Shown: positions 1 through 7,863, counted from the stretch's first letter. The stretch is 64,000 nt of DNA from Rhodoblastus sp052145335 (GCF_052145335.1 NZ_JBKQOU010000091.1:1-64000), one strand, 5' to 3'. The notes: a model not told the origin generated them from the sequence alone. Made by a program: numbers and translations.

Positions 1-867
1 CCGACCCTGATCGGCAAGCGCCTGGCCCAACGCCTCGATCAAGGGTTTGAGACCATCGCCAAAGCTTTGGGCGAAATCGAGACCTTTCGGGAGAACCCTG
101 TCGGCGAACTTCGCATCAACATTCCCCGCGACGCGGGGCGCCTGCTAATCGGACCGATCTTGCGCGCGTTCGTCGCCGCCTATCCCCAGGTTGAGCTGAT
201 TATCACCGCCGAAGACAGGCCCGTCGATATCATCGCGGAAGGCTTCGATCTGGGAGTGCGGTATGGTGGCACGGCGCCGGAAGACATGGTCGCGGTCGCG
301 CTGACGCCTCCGCTGAGCTGGGTCGTGATCGGGTCACCGGAATATCTCCAGCAACGCGGATACCCGCAAACTCCAGCCGATCTGCTAAATCACGATTGCA
401 TCAGGATGCGTCTGGGCGACAATTCCGTTTTCAAATGGGAACTGGGCGACGGCGACGACATGGTTCGCCTCGAAGTGCAAGGCCCGCTGGCGGCGAACGA
501 CACTGAAACAACAGTCGACGCCGCGCGGCAAGGCGTCGGCCTGGGCTATGTTCTCGAACGGCGTGCGCAACAGGAAGTGTCCTCAGGCGCCCTGGAAATC
601 GTGCTTCCCGATTGGGCGTCCACCGGTCCCGCCTTTTTCGCCTATTATGCGAGCCGCAAGCAGACCGAGCCGGGACTGAGGCAAATCAGGCGTTTTCACC
701 TCGTCATTTTCACTTTTTGCCATTTTCATTTTTTGCTATTTCACCCGAAATTCGGGGAAAAGCAGTTCGTCCGGCCAGCAATCGGTAAAGCAGCGCTGCG
801 CCGGCGCCGGATAGGGCCTCCATTCCAAAGCCCAATTCCGTCTCGCCGAAGCCGAGTTGTTCGGTGA
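1..867 (+). CDS. LysR-family transcriptional regulator, 3' part, with anomalous C-terminal tail
   Basis: The reading frame is open from base 1, so the N-terminal helix-turn-helix lies outside the window. What is visible is the effector-binding (PBP2-like) domain: an ELRINIPRDAGRLLI start, FDLGVRYGG, then GVGLGYVLERRAQQE near the end, as in the CrgA/DmlR-like LysR branch. These regulators normally end a few residues after the PGLR motif seen at about base 680. Here the frame runs on for about 60 more residues that are Phe/His- and then Arg-rich and look non-homologous, overlapping the 3' end of the convergent membrane-protein gene. The natural stop was probably lost by a small deletion or frameshift. 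The regulated gene cannot be inferred. Confidence 0.8.
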   Translation, partial: PTLIGKRLAQRLDQGFETIAKALGEIETFRENPVGELRINIPRDAGRLLIGPILRAFVAAYPQVELIITAEDRPVDIIAEGFDLGVRYGGTAPEDMVAVALTPPLSWVVIGSPEYLQQRGYPQTPADLLNHDCIRMRLGDNSVFKWELGDGDDMVRLEVQGPLAANDTETTVDAARQGVGLGYVLERRAQQEVSSGALEIVLPDWASTGPAFFAYYASRKQTEPGLRQIRRFHLVIFTFCHFHFLLFHPKFGEKQFVRPAIGKAALRRRRIGPPFQSPIPSRRSRVVR

Positions 868-1270
868 CGAAGGGCACGCCGACGCCCAGCGCCGCGCCGG
901 TCAGGGCGAAGGCCGGCAAGCCGGGACGTCGGGCCCAGGCGCAGAATTTTTGCGTCAGCCAGAGATTGGCGGAGAGATTGGAGCCGGTGGCGAAAATCGA
1001 ACTGGCGAGCGCGACCGGCTCCTGCGGGCCGCTCACCAGAAGGGAAACGACGACGAGGCCGGTGACCGCGAAACCGGCGGCGAAGGCGGCGAGACCCGAC
1101 CAAGGCGCAATTTCTCCGGTCGATACAGGTTTTTTAGACGAGAGCGCCTCACGGCCATCGAACAGCAAGGCGCGCTGTTCCGGGCGCAGCGCCGGTTCTA
1201 ACGAGACGGCGGACGCGGCGGGAATCTTGGTGTTACGGCTTCGACGGCCGAAGGTGGCTTTTGGATTCAT
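710..1270 (-). CDS. hypothetical small membrane protein
   Basis: This 186-residue protein is not recognised. It has a basic N-terminus (about 50 residues) and then hydrophobic stretches near residues 58-82, 115-135 and 148-165, so a membrane protein with three or four spans is likely. The C-terminus is short and Lys-rich (KNENGKK). It is convergent with, and overlaps, the abnormal tail of the LysR gene; that overlap is better explained by damage to the LysR gene than by this one. Codon positions are GC-rich like the neighbours, which supports a real gene. Confidence 0.6.
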   Translation of the reverse strand: MNPKATFGRRSRNTKIPAASAVSLEPALRPEQRALLFDGREALSSKKPVSTGEIAPWSGLAAFAAGFAVTGLVVVSLLVSGPQEPVALASSIFATGSNLSANLWLTQKFCAWARRPGLPAFALTGAALGVGVPFVTEQLGFGETELGFGMEALSGAGAALLYRLLAGRTAFPRISGEIAKNENGKK

Positions 1271-1393
1271 GGCTGCATACTGCCAGCGAGAGGTTTAGAA
1301 ATTCTGCCGCAGTGTTTTTCAGCTCGATTCGTTCATGCCGCTTTCAGACAGGCGGTGCTTTATTGGTCCGACAAGCTGGAACGAAAGAGCGCC

Positions 1394-2857
1394 ATGGCCG
1401 TGAGAGATGAAAGACAGGGATTTATCGCCCTGACGCGCTTCGGTTTCGGCGCTTGCGGCGACGGCGACCTCGCCGCCGCCAGCCTGGATCCGCGCGGATT
1501 CCTGCACGCCGAACTCGAATCGCCGGGAGCGGCCCTGCTCGCCGGCCCGGGCCTGCCCAGCGGCGACGCCGCGCTGCAAACTTTTTTCGCCGAAGAAGAC
1601 GCGAAAAAGGCCGAGCGTGAAAAACTCGCGCAAAATCTCGCCATGGAAAATGATATCGCCGCGCAAAAAACCATGCCCGAAGCGGTCGCGCCGCCGAGCG
1701 CCAACCCGCCCGGCGCCATGGCGGCCAAGCCGCCAAAGCCGCCCTCGGCAGACCATATGTTCTTTCGCGCCGACGCCCGCGCCCGCATCAACCGCGCCTT
1801 CATCGCCCGAGTTGGCCTGGTCGAACGGCTAGTCGCCTTCTGGTCGAATCATTTTGCCATTTCCGTCGCCAAGGGCGGCCCGACCCGCGCCGCCGCTGGA
1901 GCCTTCGAGCGCGAAGCGATCCGGCCAAATGTGCTTGGCCGTTTCTCCGACATGCTGCTGGCGGTCGAAAGCCATCCGGCCATGCTGTTCTATCTCGACA
2001 ACCAGCAGAGCATCGGACCGGACTCCCCCGCCGGCCAGAAGCAGCATCGCGGCCGCAACGAAAATCTCGGCCGCGAAATCCTCGAATTGCACACGCTCGG
2101 GGTCAACGGCGGCTACAGCCAGGCCGATGTGATCGCTTTGTCCAACATGCTCACCGGCTGGCGTTTCGTCGGACGCGAGGGAAAGCTGGGGACGCCCGGC
2201 TCTTTTGTCTTCCAACCCCATATTCATGAGCCGGGGGCGCAAAAACTGCTCGGCGCCGACTATCTGCAGGCCGGGCAGGACCAGGCGCAGGCCGCCCTGC
2301 TCGCCCTTGCCCGCCGGCCGGAAACCGCGCGCCATCTGGCGACAAAACTAACTAAGCATTTCATCGCCGACGCGCCGCCGCAGGCTCTGGTCGATCGTCT
2401 CGCACAGGTCTTCGTCAAAACCGACGGCGACCTTCGCGCCGTATCGCTGGCTTTGGTCGATTCGCCGGAAGCCTTCGCCGCGCCGCCGACTAAAATGCGC
2501 ACGCCCTGGGAATATTGCCTCGCCAGCGCCCGGCTGTTCGGGCGCGCGCCCGACGATCCCGGACCCGTTCTCTCCAGCCTCGCCATGCTCGGCCAGCCAT
2601 TGTGGCGGCCGCCCGGCCCCAACGGCTTTCCTGACGATTCCGCCGCCTGGACCTCGCCGGAAGGCATGAAATTGCGGCTCGATCTGGCGTCGCAATGGGC
2701 CAATCGCCTGCGCGATCCACCGGACCCCCGCGAATTGCTCGACGCCGCTTTCGGGGCAGGCGCTTCCGACGAAACGCGGAAAACCGTCGCCCGCGCCGAA
2801 ACCAGGGCGCAGGGCCTCGCCCTTCTGCTGATGGCGCCGGAGGCGCAAAGAAGATGA
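1394..2857 (+). CDS. DUF1800 domain-containing protein
   Basis: A 487-residue protein of the DUF1800 family, of unknown biochemical role and usually encoded next to a DUF1501 protein, as here. The family signature is visible: FWSNHFAIS in the first third, then NENLGREILELHTLGVNGGYSQ and the ML-TGW segment that follows. An Ala/Pro-rich low-complexity stretch lies between. The ATG at 1394 (MAVRDERQ) is preferred over an upstream in-frame GTG at 1355 because homologous sequence begins here. There is no obvious signal peptide. The stop overlaps the next start (ATGA), so the two genes are translationally coupled. Confidence 0.85.
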   Translation: MAVRDERQGFIALTRFGFGACGDGDLAAASLDPRGFLHAELESPGAALLAGPGLPSGDAALQTFFAEEDAKKAEREKLAQNLAMENDIAAQKTMPEAVAPPSANPPGAMAAKPPKPPSADHMFFRADARARINRAFIARVGLVERLVAFWSNHFAISVAKGGPTRAAAGAFEREAIRPNVLGRFSDMLLAVESHPAMLFYLDNQQSIGPDSPAGQKQHRGRNENLGREILELHTLGVNGGYSQADVIALSNMLTGWRFVGREGKLGTPGSFVFQPHIHEPGAQKLLGADYLQAGQDQAQAALLALARRPETARHLATKLTKHFIADAPPQALVDRLAQVFVKTDGDLRAVSLALVDSPEAFAAPPTKMRTPWEYCLASARLFGRAPDDPGPVLSSLAMLGQPLWRPPGPNGFPDDSAAWTSPEGMKLRLDLASQWANRLRDPPDPRELLDAAFGAGASDETRKTVARAETRAQGLALLLMAPEAQRR

Positions 2858-4071
2858 CCCATTCCGTCAATCGCCGTCAGGCCCTGATCGGCTCGGCCAG
2901 CCTGTTCGTCGCCGCCACCCTCCCGAACTGGGCGAGCGCCGCGACGCGCGATCCTCGCCTGATCGTCATCATTTTACGCGGCGCGCTCGATGGGCTGGGC
3001 GCCGTGGCCCCGGTCGGCGATCCAGATTATCTCCGCCAGCGCGGCGGCCTGGCGTTGCAGACTTCCGGCGACAAGGCTGCCCTGCCGCTCGACGCGCTGT
3101 TCGCGCTCAACCCCGCGCTGCCGACGTTCAAGAAGCTCTATGACGCGAGACAGGCGCTTTTCGTCCAGGCGGTCGCCACGCCCTATCGCGAACGTTCGCA
3201 TTTCGACGGTCAGGACGTGCTGGAGAGCGGCCAGCCTATTCCCGGCCTCGTCCGCGACGGCTGGCTCAACCGTTTCATCGCCGCTTTGCCCGCGCGCGGC
3301 GTTCGCGCTTCCGGCGAAGGGCTGGGCGTCGGCGCCACCGCGCCGCTGATATTGCGCGGCGCAGCGCCGGCGCTCGGCTGGGCGCCGCAGAATATCGCTC
3401 CGGCCTCCGACGATCTCGCCAGCCGCCTGCTCGACCTCTATGGCCAGCGCGATCCCGTCCTGCAAAAGGCGCTCGCCGAGGGATTGCATGTCGAGGTTCT
3501 GGCGCGCGATTCCGGCATGGGCGGCGATCAGCGCCCGCGGGGCGGCCTGGATTCCGTCGCCGGCATGAGACAGGCGGCGCAGGGCGCGGCGCGGCTGATG
3601 CGTGCGCCGGACGGACCGCGCATCGCCACCCTGTCCTTCGAGGGCTGGGACACCCATGTCAACGAAGGCCCGGTCGGCGGCCGGCTGGCGCAGCTTCTCA
3701 CCGGCCTCGACGGCGCTTTCGACGAATTGCAAGGCGGCCTCGGCGATATATGGGGTGCGACCATTATCGTCGCGGTGACCGAATTCGGCCGCACCGTGCG
3801 CATCAACGGCACGGCGGGAGCCGATCACGGCGTCGGAACCCTCGCCTTGCTGGCCGGCGGCGCGGTCAAAGGCGGACGCGGCGTCTACGACTGGCCGGGC
3901 CTCGCCGATTCCAAACTCTACCAAACCCGCGACCTCACGCCGACGACCGACCTTCGCGCTGTGCTCAAGGGCGTGCTGGCCGAACATTTCGAGGCGCCTG
4001 CGGGGATATTGGCAACGAATGTGTTTCCCGACAGTGCGGCGGTGAAACCACTGGCGGGACTGGTTGCCTGA
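2854..4071 (+). CDS. DUF1501 domain-containing protein, probably Tat-exported
   Basis: A 405-residue protein of the DUF1501 family (sulfatase/alkaline-phosphatase-like fold). The ATG at 2854 overlaps the DUF1800 stop by four bases. The N-terminus NRRQALIGSASLFVAA followed by an ASA cleavage site resembles a twin-arginine signal peptide, so export as a folded protein is likely. Family motifs are LRGALDGLG, SHFDGQDVLESG, GWDTH and TEFGRTV followed by ADHGVG. The pair with DUF1800 is widespread in proteobacteria and planctomycetes but its function is undefined. Confidence 0.85.
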   Translation: MTHSVNRRQALIGSASLFVAATLPNWASAATRDPRLIVIILRGALDGLGAVAPVGDPDYLRQRGGLALQTSGDKAALPLDALFALNPALPTFKKLYDARQALFVQAVATPYRERSHFDGQDVLESGQPIPGLVRDGWLNRFIAALPARGVRASGEGLGVGATAPLILRGAAPALGWAPQNIAPASDDLASRLLDLYGQRDPVLQKALAEGLHVEVLARDSGMGGDQRPRGGLDSVAGMRQAAQGAARLMRAPDGPRIATLSFEGWDTHVNEGPVGGRLAQLLTGLDGAFDELQGGLGDIWGATIIVAVTEFGRTVRINGTAGADHGVGTLALLAGGAVKGGRGVYDWPGLADSKLYQTRDLTPTTDLRAVLKGVLAEHFEAPAGILATNVFPDSAAVKPLAGLVA

Positions 4072-4208
4072 GGCCCTTCCCCTTTCTCCGCCTGCGCAAA
4101 GCAGGGGGCGCCAGCGAACAGCGCCGACACGGCTGTAAAAGATTCCGGCTTCCCTTTTTTCCTCCCGGCAGTAAGGTCGCGCACAATTTTGCACCCCCAG
4201 GGCAAACA

Positions 4209-5411
4209 ATGGCCTTCCTCGCGGACGCCCTTTCCCGTGTGAAACCTTCCGCCACCATTGCGGTGACGCAGAAGGCGCGGGAATTGAGAGCGCAGGGGCG
4301 CGAAATCATCAGCCTTTCCGTTGGCGAGCCGGATTTCGACACGCCGGACAATATCAAGGCGGCGGCCGTCGACGCGATCCGGCGCGGCGAGACCAAATAT
4401 GGTCCGGTCGCCGGCATTCTCCCGCTGCGCGAGGCCATCGTCAAAAAATTCAAACGCGAGAACGGGCTTGATTACGCGCCGTCGCAGTGCATCGTCGGCG
4501 CGGGCGGCAAGCAGATATTGTTTAACGCCTTGATGGCCAGCCTTAATCCGGGCGATGAAGTGATCGTATCGGCGCCCTATTGGGTGTCCTATCCGGAAAT
4601 CGTCGCTCTTTGCGGCGGGACCGCGGTCATCGTCGAAACGCAGGCGGAACAATCCTACAAACTGCTGCCGGAAGCGCTGGAACAGGCGATTACGTCGCGC
4701 ACGAAATGGGCGATCCTGAATTCGCCTTCCAACCCTTCCGGGGCCGCCTATAGCGAGACCGAACTGAAGGCGCTGACCGATGTTCTGCTGCGCCATCCGC
4801 AGGTGTGGATCCTTACCGACGACATCTACGAACATCTCGTCTATGGCGATTTCGTTTATAAAACGCCGGCGCAGGTCGAGCCGGCGCTTTACGACCGCAC
4901 TTTGACGATGAACGGCGTATCCAAAGCCTATGCCATGACCGGCTGGCGCATCGGCTATGCCGGCGGCCCGGAAAAGCTGATCAAGGCGATGGACCTGATC
5001 CAGGGGCAGCAGACTTCGGGCGCCTGCTCCATCGCGCAATGGGCGGCGGTGGAGGCGTTGAACGGGCCGCAGGATTTCATCGCCGAAAGCCGCAAGATTT
5101 TCGAAATCCGGCGTGATCTCGTCGTCTCCATGCTCAATCAGGCGAAGCATCTTTCCGCCCACTGCCCGGAAGGCGCCTTTTACGTCTATCCTTCCTGCGC
5201 GCAAGCCATCGGCCGGACTTCCGCCGGAGGAAGAATAATCAACAGCGACGTGGATTTCGTTACGGCGCTGCTGGAAGAACAGGGCGTCGCGGTGGTACAG
5301 GGCTCAGCCTTCGGCATGGGGCCGAATTTCCGCGTCAGCTACGCCACCTCCAACGAGGCGTTGGAAAAAGCCTGCGCGAAGATCCAGGATTTTTGTGCTT
5401 CATTGAGATAA
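4209..5411 (+). CDS. aatA: aspartate aminotransferase (class I, PLP-dependent)
   Basis: A 400-residue class I aminotransferase that interconverts aspartate and 2-oxoglutarate with oxaloacetate and glutamate in the cytoplasm. It belongs to the rhizobial/thermophile-type (subgroup Ib) branch: SLSVGEPDFDTP, YGPVAGILPLREAI, NSPSNPSGA, the PLP-binding SKAYAMTGWRIGY (Schiff-base Lys about residue 239) and FRVSYATS near the end. Length is typical of the family. The ATG at 4209 begins the conserved MAFLADALSRVKPSATIAV segment; a longer frame upstream lacks homology. It stands alone between the DUF1501 gene and a small secreted protein gene. Confidence 0.93.
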   Translation: MAFLADALSRVKPSATIAVTQKARELRAQGREIISLSVGEPDFDTPDNIKAAAVDAIRRGETKYGPVAGILPLREAIVKKFKRENGLDYAPSQCIVGAGGKQILFNALMASLNPGDEVIVSAPYWVSYPEIVALCGGTAVIVETQAEQSYKLLPEALEQAITSRTKWAILNSPSNPSGAAYSETELKALTDVLLRHPQVWILTDDIYEHLVYGDFVYKTPAQVEPALYDRTLTMNGVSKAYAMTGWRIGYAGGPEKLIKAMDLIQGQQTSGACSIAQWAAVEALNGPQDFIAESRKIFEIRRDLVVSMLNQAKHLSAHCPEGAFYVYPSCAQAIGRTSAGGRIINSDVDFVTALLEEQGVAVVQGSAFGMGPNFRVSYATSNEALEKACAKIQDFCASLR

Positions 5412-5429
5412 ACTCGAACAGGAGACGGC

Positions 5430-5756
5430 ATGAAGACGAATCGGCGAAATGTTGCGGCCCTTGTCGGCGGCCTCGTTCTGGTGCTGGCCGCACTCCCCGG
5501 CTCGGCGCAGGACATTCATTCGGGACAAAGCTACCGCGAATTGCGCGAGACCCTGTTGGCGCATGGCTGGAAGCCCGACGCCAATTACGGCTTGAAAATG
5601 ATCAATTCCGGCAGGCCGCTCTATCGTTTTCCCGAAGTCCTGTGCGGGCCGCAGCTTTGCAAGGCGAAATGGCGCGACCACTCAGGCGCTGAACACGCGA
5701 TCATGATCCAGCGCGGTTATAACGACGAAGAATATCGCGTCCTGTCGCAGCAATAG
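5430..5756 (+). CDS. small secreted hypothetical protein
   Basis: A 108-residue protein with a good Sec signal peptide (NRRN, then AALVGGLVLVLAALPGSAQ) and a mature part of about 80 residues. The mature part contains a Cys pair (LCGPQLCKAKW) that could form a disulfide in the periplasm. AGGAG lies 7 bases before the ATG. Small Rhizobiales proteins with an LL-x-HGWKP motif look similar, but no function is known. It starts 18 bases after aatA and could be co-transcribed with it. Confidence 0.75.
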   Translation: MKTNRRNVAALVGGLVLVLAALPGSAQDIHSGQSYRELRETLLAHGWKPDANYGLKMINSGRPLYRFPEVLCGPQLCKAKWRDHSGAEHAIMIQRGYNDEEYRVLSQQ

Positions 5757-6300
5757 TTCTGTACAGATCCAGCCGCTTGCGAATCCGGCCCTGCGAAGTG
5801 CGCGACATAATCGGGTTTGGCCTCATCTGCGCGTGGAGATGAAAAAGTGAAAGTGAAAATGGGGAGTGAAAAGCGCAATTAACCGCCGTGAGCTTTGTTC
5901 TCGTTTTGTTTCACGTGAAACTTTGCCTGTTCCCGGCCGGCTCCCGCCGCTTTTCCGCTTTGAAATAAAACGATTTTCTGTTGGCAAACCTTCAGTCCGC
6001 GCCTCCTGGGCCACAAAGCGCAACCTTGCGGTTGAGTCGGCTAAACAGGGCTAAAACGAACGAAAAAGGAGAGAAATTGACGCGTTTTATCGCAGATTAA
6101 TCGTAAAATCGCGCGTTTTTTAACTTTTTTCGACCTTCGCCACGTCCGCAAATTTTTGCAACCAGAGCGCGATTTTCCGCGCCGCAGATGCGCGCCGGGA
6201 CTCGCGGACAGGTTTGTTGGGGCGGCAGGTGAAGGCCCCGCTCCAGTTTCTCCTTCGATTTCGCAATGTTTTCAGCCAACACCGCAGTGTTGCACAAAAT
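5757..6300. other. long non-coding spacer with parS and AT-rich tracts
   Basis: No convincing coding sequence lies here. Contents in order are: a purine-rich low-complexity run at about 5838-5872 built on GTGAAA units; the parS site at 5907-5922; a strong ribosome-binding-like AAGGAGAG near 6067 followed only by a seven-codon frame (TTG at 6077); and T-rich tracts at about 6112-6130. No cluster of DnaA boxes was seen, so this is not recognisable as the replication origin itself. Confidence 0.6.
5907..5922. other. parS centromere-like site (ParB binding)
   Basis: TGTTTCACGTGAAACT matches the bacterial parS consensus (TGTTTCACGTGAAACA) at 15 of 16 positions, including the full inner 14-bp palindrome. 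ParB binds such sites to load the chromosome segregation complex. The site lies in an intergenic spacer, as do most alphaproteobacterial parS sites. The inner palindrome occurs by chance only about once per 270 million bases, so a functional site is very likely. The parAB genes are not in the window. Confidence 0.9.
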
Positions 6301-6321
6301 TTTTGCTGCGCTGCAGCAAAA
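6301..6321. promoter_or_regulatory. perfect palindrome with CTGC-N3-GCAG core, PhaR-like operator
   Basis: TTTTGCTGC and its exact reverse complement GCAGCAAAA flank a 3-base spacer, giving a 21-bp inverted repeat just upstream of the sRNA -35 box. From memory, the PHB-responsive repressor PhaR of Paracoccus binds TGC-rich sequences of the type CTGC-N3/4-GCAG. A related TGCGACGCA palindrome lies inside the promoter spacer (6337-6345). Control of the sRNA by PHB state is therefore a reasonable inference. Confidence 0.6.
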
Positions 6322-6325
6322 CCCC

Positions 6326-6354
6326 TTGACATATTGTGCGACGCAGCATAGATT
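6326..6354 (+). promoter_or_regulatory. sigma70-type promoter of the small RNA
   Basis: TTGACA (6326-6331) and TAGATT (6349-6354) are separated by 17 bp. This predicts transcription starting at about 6361, exactly where the first RNA hairpin begins. The spacer holds TTGTGCGACGCAGC, resembling TGC-rich sequences before phasin genes. Confidence 0.75.
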
Positions 6355-6360
6355 TCGAAT

Positions 6361-6450
6361 TGTGGAACGGGCCTTGCCTGTTCCGCATGCCCTCCTTGGG
6401 CGTTTCCTCCCTAGACTTGGGCCGCTGGATCTTCCGGCGGCCTCTTTTTT
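6361..6450 (+). ncRNA. mmgR: alpha-r8 / MmgR-like trans-acting small RNA
   Basis: A compact transcription unit of about 90 nt with its own promoter and terminator. It folds into hairpin 1 (6361-6372 with 6376-6387, 12 bp with G-U wobbles), hairpin 2 (6389-6392 with 6398-6401), the single-stranded motif UUUCCUCCCU at 6403-6412, and a terminator hairpin (6420-6429 with 6433-6442, loop UCU, then a U-run). As I recall, that 10-base unpaired motif and three-hairpin layout characterise the alpha-r8 family (Rfam suhB), whose Sinorhizobium member MmgR restrains PHB granule accumulation. The window's scoAB and phaZ genes fit that context. It converges on the haloacid dehalogenase gene, whose stop codon lies in the terminator U-run. 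Confidence 0.8.
6420..6450 (+). terminator. intrinsic terminator of the sRNA
   Basis: GGCCGCTGGA and TCCGGCGGCC form a 10-bp stem with one G-U pair and a 3-base loop, followed by TCTTTTTT. This is a textbook Rho-independent terminator and the likely Hfq-binding 3' end of the sRNA. Confidence 0.9.
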
Positions 6451-7108
6451 ATGCGTCGAGCAAAGCCGCCAAACTGGCGGCGATCAGCGTCGGCGGCAGG
6501 TCCAGATATTCATCCGGAGCGCCGGATCGATTGATCCAGACCGTGCGAAAGCCGAACTTCGCCGCCCCCGCCACATCCCAGCGATTGGAAGACTGGAAGG
6601 AAATCTGTTCCGGCCGGAACCCATAGCGATCGCAGACCATCTGGTAGACGGCGGGCGCGGTCTTGAAGACGCGCAGCGCGTCAGCCGAGAGCGATGGGTC
6701 GAGCAAATCCGCCAGTCCGGCCGAATGGACGGCGCGTTCGAGCCCCGCCGTCGTTCCATTGGACAGAATCACGGTCTTGGCCCCTTGCGCCCGCAACGCC
6801 GCCAGCACCGGGGCGGCGTCGGCATAGGGGTCGAGCGTCTCGTAGGCTTCAAGCAGTTTTTCCCGCGCCTCGGCGGAAATGCCGCCGCAGCGGGCGGCGG
6901 CGAAATCCAGCGCGTCGCGGGTCAGGGCGTCGAAGTCGCGATAGGCGCCCATCAAAGAGCGCGTCCAGGCATATTCGAGCTGTTTCGTGCGCCAGAGTTC
7001 CGACAGGCGCTCGGCCTGCGAACCGACCAGCACCCTGTGGCGCGCGACGGCGGAATGCACGTCGAACAAAGTGCCGTAGGCGTCGAAAACATAAAGAGGA
7101 AATACCAT
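6449..7108 (-). CDS. haloacid dehalogenase type II
   Basis: A 219-residue HAD-superfamily hydrolase of the 2-haloacid dehalogenase type. Visible motifs are the nucleophile Asp9 in VFDAYGTLFD, motif II ILSNGT, a motif III Lys in VFKTAPAVY, and SSNRWDVAGA with the acidic motif IV. It would hydrolyse small 2-haloacids to 2-hydroxyacids or act as a phosphatase; the substrate is uncertain. The start at 7108 (MVFPLYVFDAYG) has AGAGGTG just upstream; a longer frame from 7177 adds a non-homologous leader. The stop codon overlaps the U-run of the convergent sRNA terminator. Confidence 0.85.
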   Translation of the reverse strand: MVFPLYVFDAYGTLFDVHSAVARHRVLVGSQAERLSELWRTKQLEYAWTRSLMGAYRDFDALTRDALDFAAARCGGISAEAREKLLEAYETLDPYADAAPVLAALRAQGAKTVILSNGTTAGLERAVHSAGLADLLDPSLSADALRVFKTAPAVYQMVCDRYGFRPEQISFQSSNRWDVAGAAKFGFRTVWINRSGAPDEYLDLPPTLIAASLAALLDA

Positions 7109-7194
7109 TTCACCTCTTGCAACGCCGAGGCTGGAGCGGGTGCTCCTAAAAACAAGCAGAAACCACGTCTTGTTCAAATGCGGCGGAAAGAATT

Positions 7195-7214
7195 CGGCGG
7201 GGCGAACCCCGCCG
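7195..7214 (-). terminator. hairpin terminator downstream of scoB
   Basis: CGGCGGGG and CCCCGCCG pair around a four-base loop that reads UUCG on the minus strand. A moderately T-rich tail (AATTCTTTCC) follows in the minus direction. It lies just after the scoB stop and separates scoAB from the dehalogenase gene. Confidence 0.6.
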
Positions 7215-7221
7215 CAAAGAT

Positions 7222-7863
7222 TTACAGCGCGACGACAAAAGTCGCTTCGGTGTTGGCCTTGATTTCGTCCACCGTCACGCCTTCGGCCAGTTCGATCAGT
7301 TTCGCGCCGCCGTTTCCATGCTTGTCGATGGAGAAGACGCCCAGATCGGTGATCAGCAGATCGACGACCTTCGCGCCGGTCAGCGGCAGGTTGCAGGCGT
7401 GCAGAAATTTCGGGCCGTCCTTGGCGACATGCTCCATCACCACCACGACCTTCTTGACGCCGGCGACCAGATCCATCGCGCCGCCCATGCCCTTGACCAT
7501 CTTGCCGGGGATCATCCAGTTGGCGAGATCGCCGTTCTCCGCCACCTGCATCGCGCCGAGAATCGACAGGTCGATATGGCCGCCGCGAATCATCGCGAAA
7601 CTGTCGGCGGACGAGAAATAGCTGGTTGTCGGCAGTTCGGTGATGGTCTGCTTGCCTGCGTTGATCAGATCGGCGTCCTCCTGCCCCTCATAGGGGAAGG
7701 GACCCATGCCGAGCATGCCGTTTTCGCTCTGCAACTGCACATTCATCCCCTCGGGGATGAAGTTGGAGACCAGCGTCGGAATGCCGATGCCGAGATTGAC
7801 GTAGAAACCGTCGCGCAGCTCTTTCGCCGCGCGGGCGGCCATTTGATCGCGTGTCCAGGCCAT
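7222..7863 (-). CDS. scoB: 3-oxoacid CoA-transferase subunit B
   Basis: The 213-residue beta subunit of succinyl-CoA:3-ketoacid CoA-transferase, which activates acetoacetate to acetoacetyl-CoA using succinyl-CoA. The catalytic glutamate is Glu47 in the SENGMLG motif; NLGIGIPTLV precedes it and GGHIDLSILGAMQV follows. Its ATG overlaps the scoA stop by bases of ATGA, so both subunits are made together. In PHB-forming bacteria this enzyme channels ketone bodies from 3-hydroxybutyrate oxidation back to central metabolism, fitting the PHB depolymerase 4 kb away. Confidence 0.95.
   Translation of the reverse strand: MAWTRDQMAARAAKELRDGFYVNLGIGIPTLVSNFIPEGMNVQLQSENGMLGMGPFPYEGQEDADLINAGKQTITELPTTSYFSSADSFAMIRGGHIDLSILGAMQVAENGDLANWMIPGKMVKGMGGAMDLVAGVKKVVVVMEHVAKDGPKFLHACNLPLTGAKVVDLLITDLGVFSIDKHGNGGAKLIELAEGVTVDEIKANTEATFVVAL

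Noticed and set aside
2974..5204. Two long minus-strand frames opposite the DUF1501 and aatA genes
   Set aside because: Composition is that of antisense shadows and both cover well-supported genes.
5757..6450. Chromosomal replication origin
   Set aside because: parS and AT-rich tracts are present, but no cluster of DnaA boxes and none of the usual neighbours were seen.
6336..6626. Coding frame on the sRNA strand
   Set aside because: It runs through the sRNA terminator and is antisense to the haloacid dehalogenase gene.
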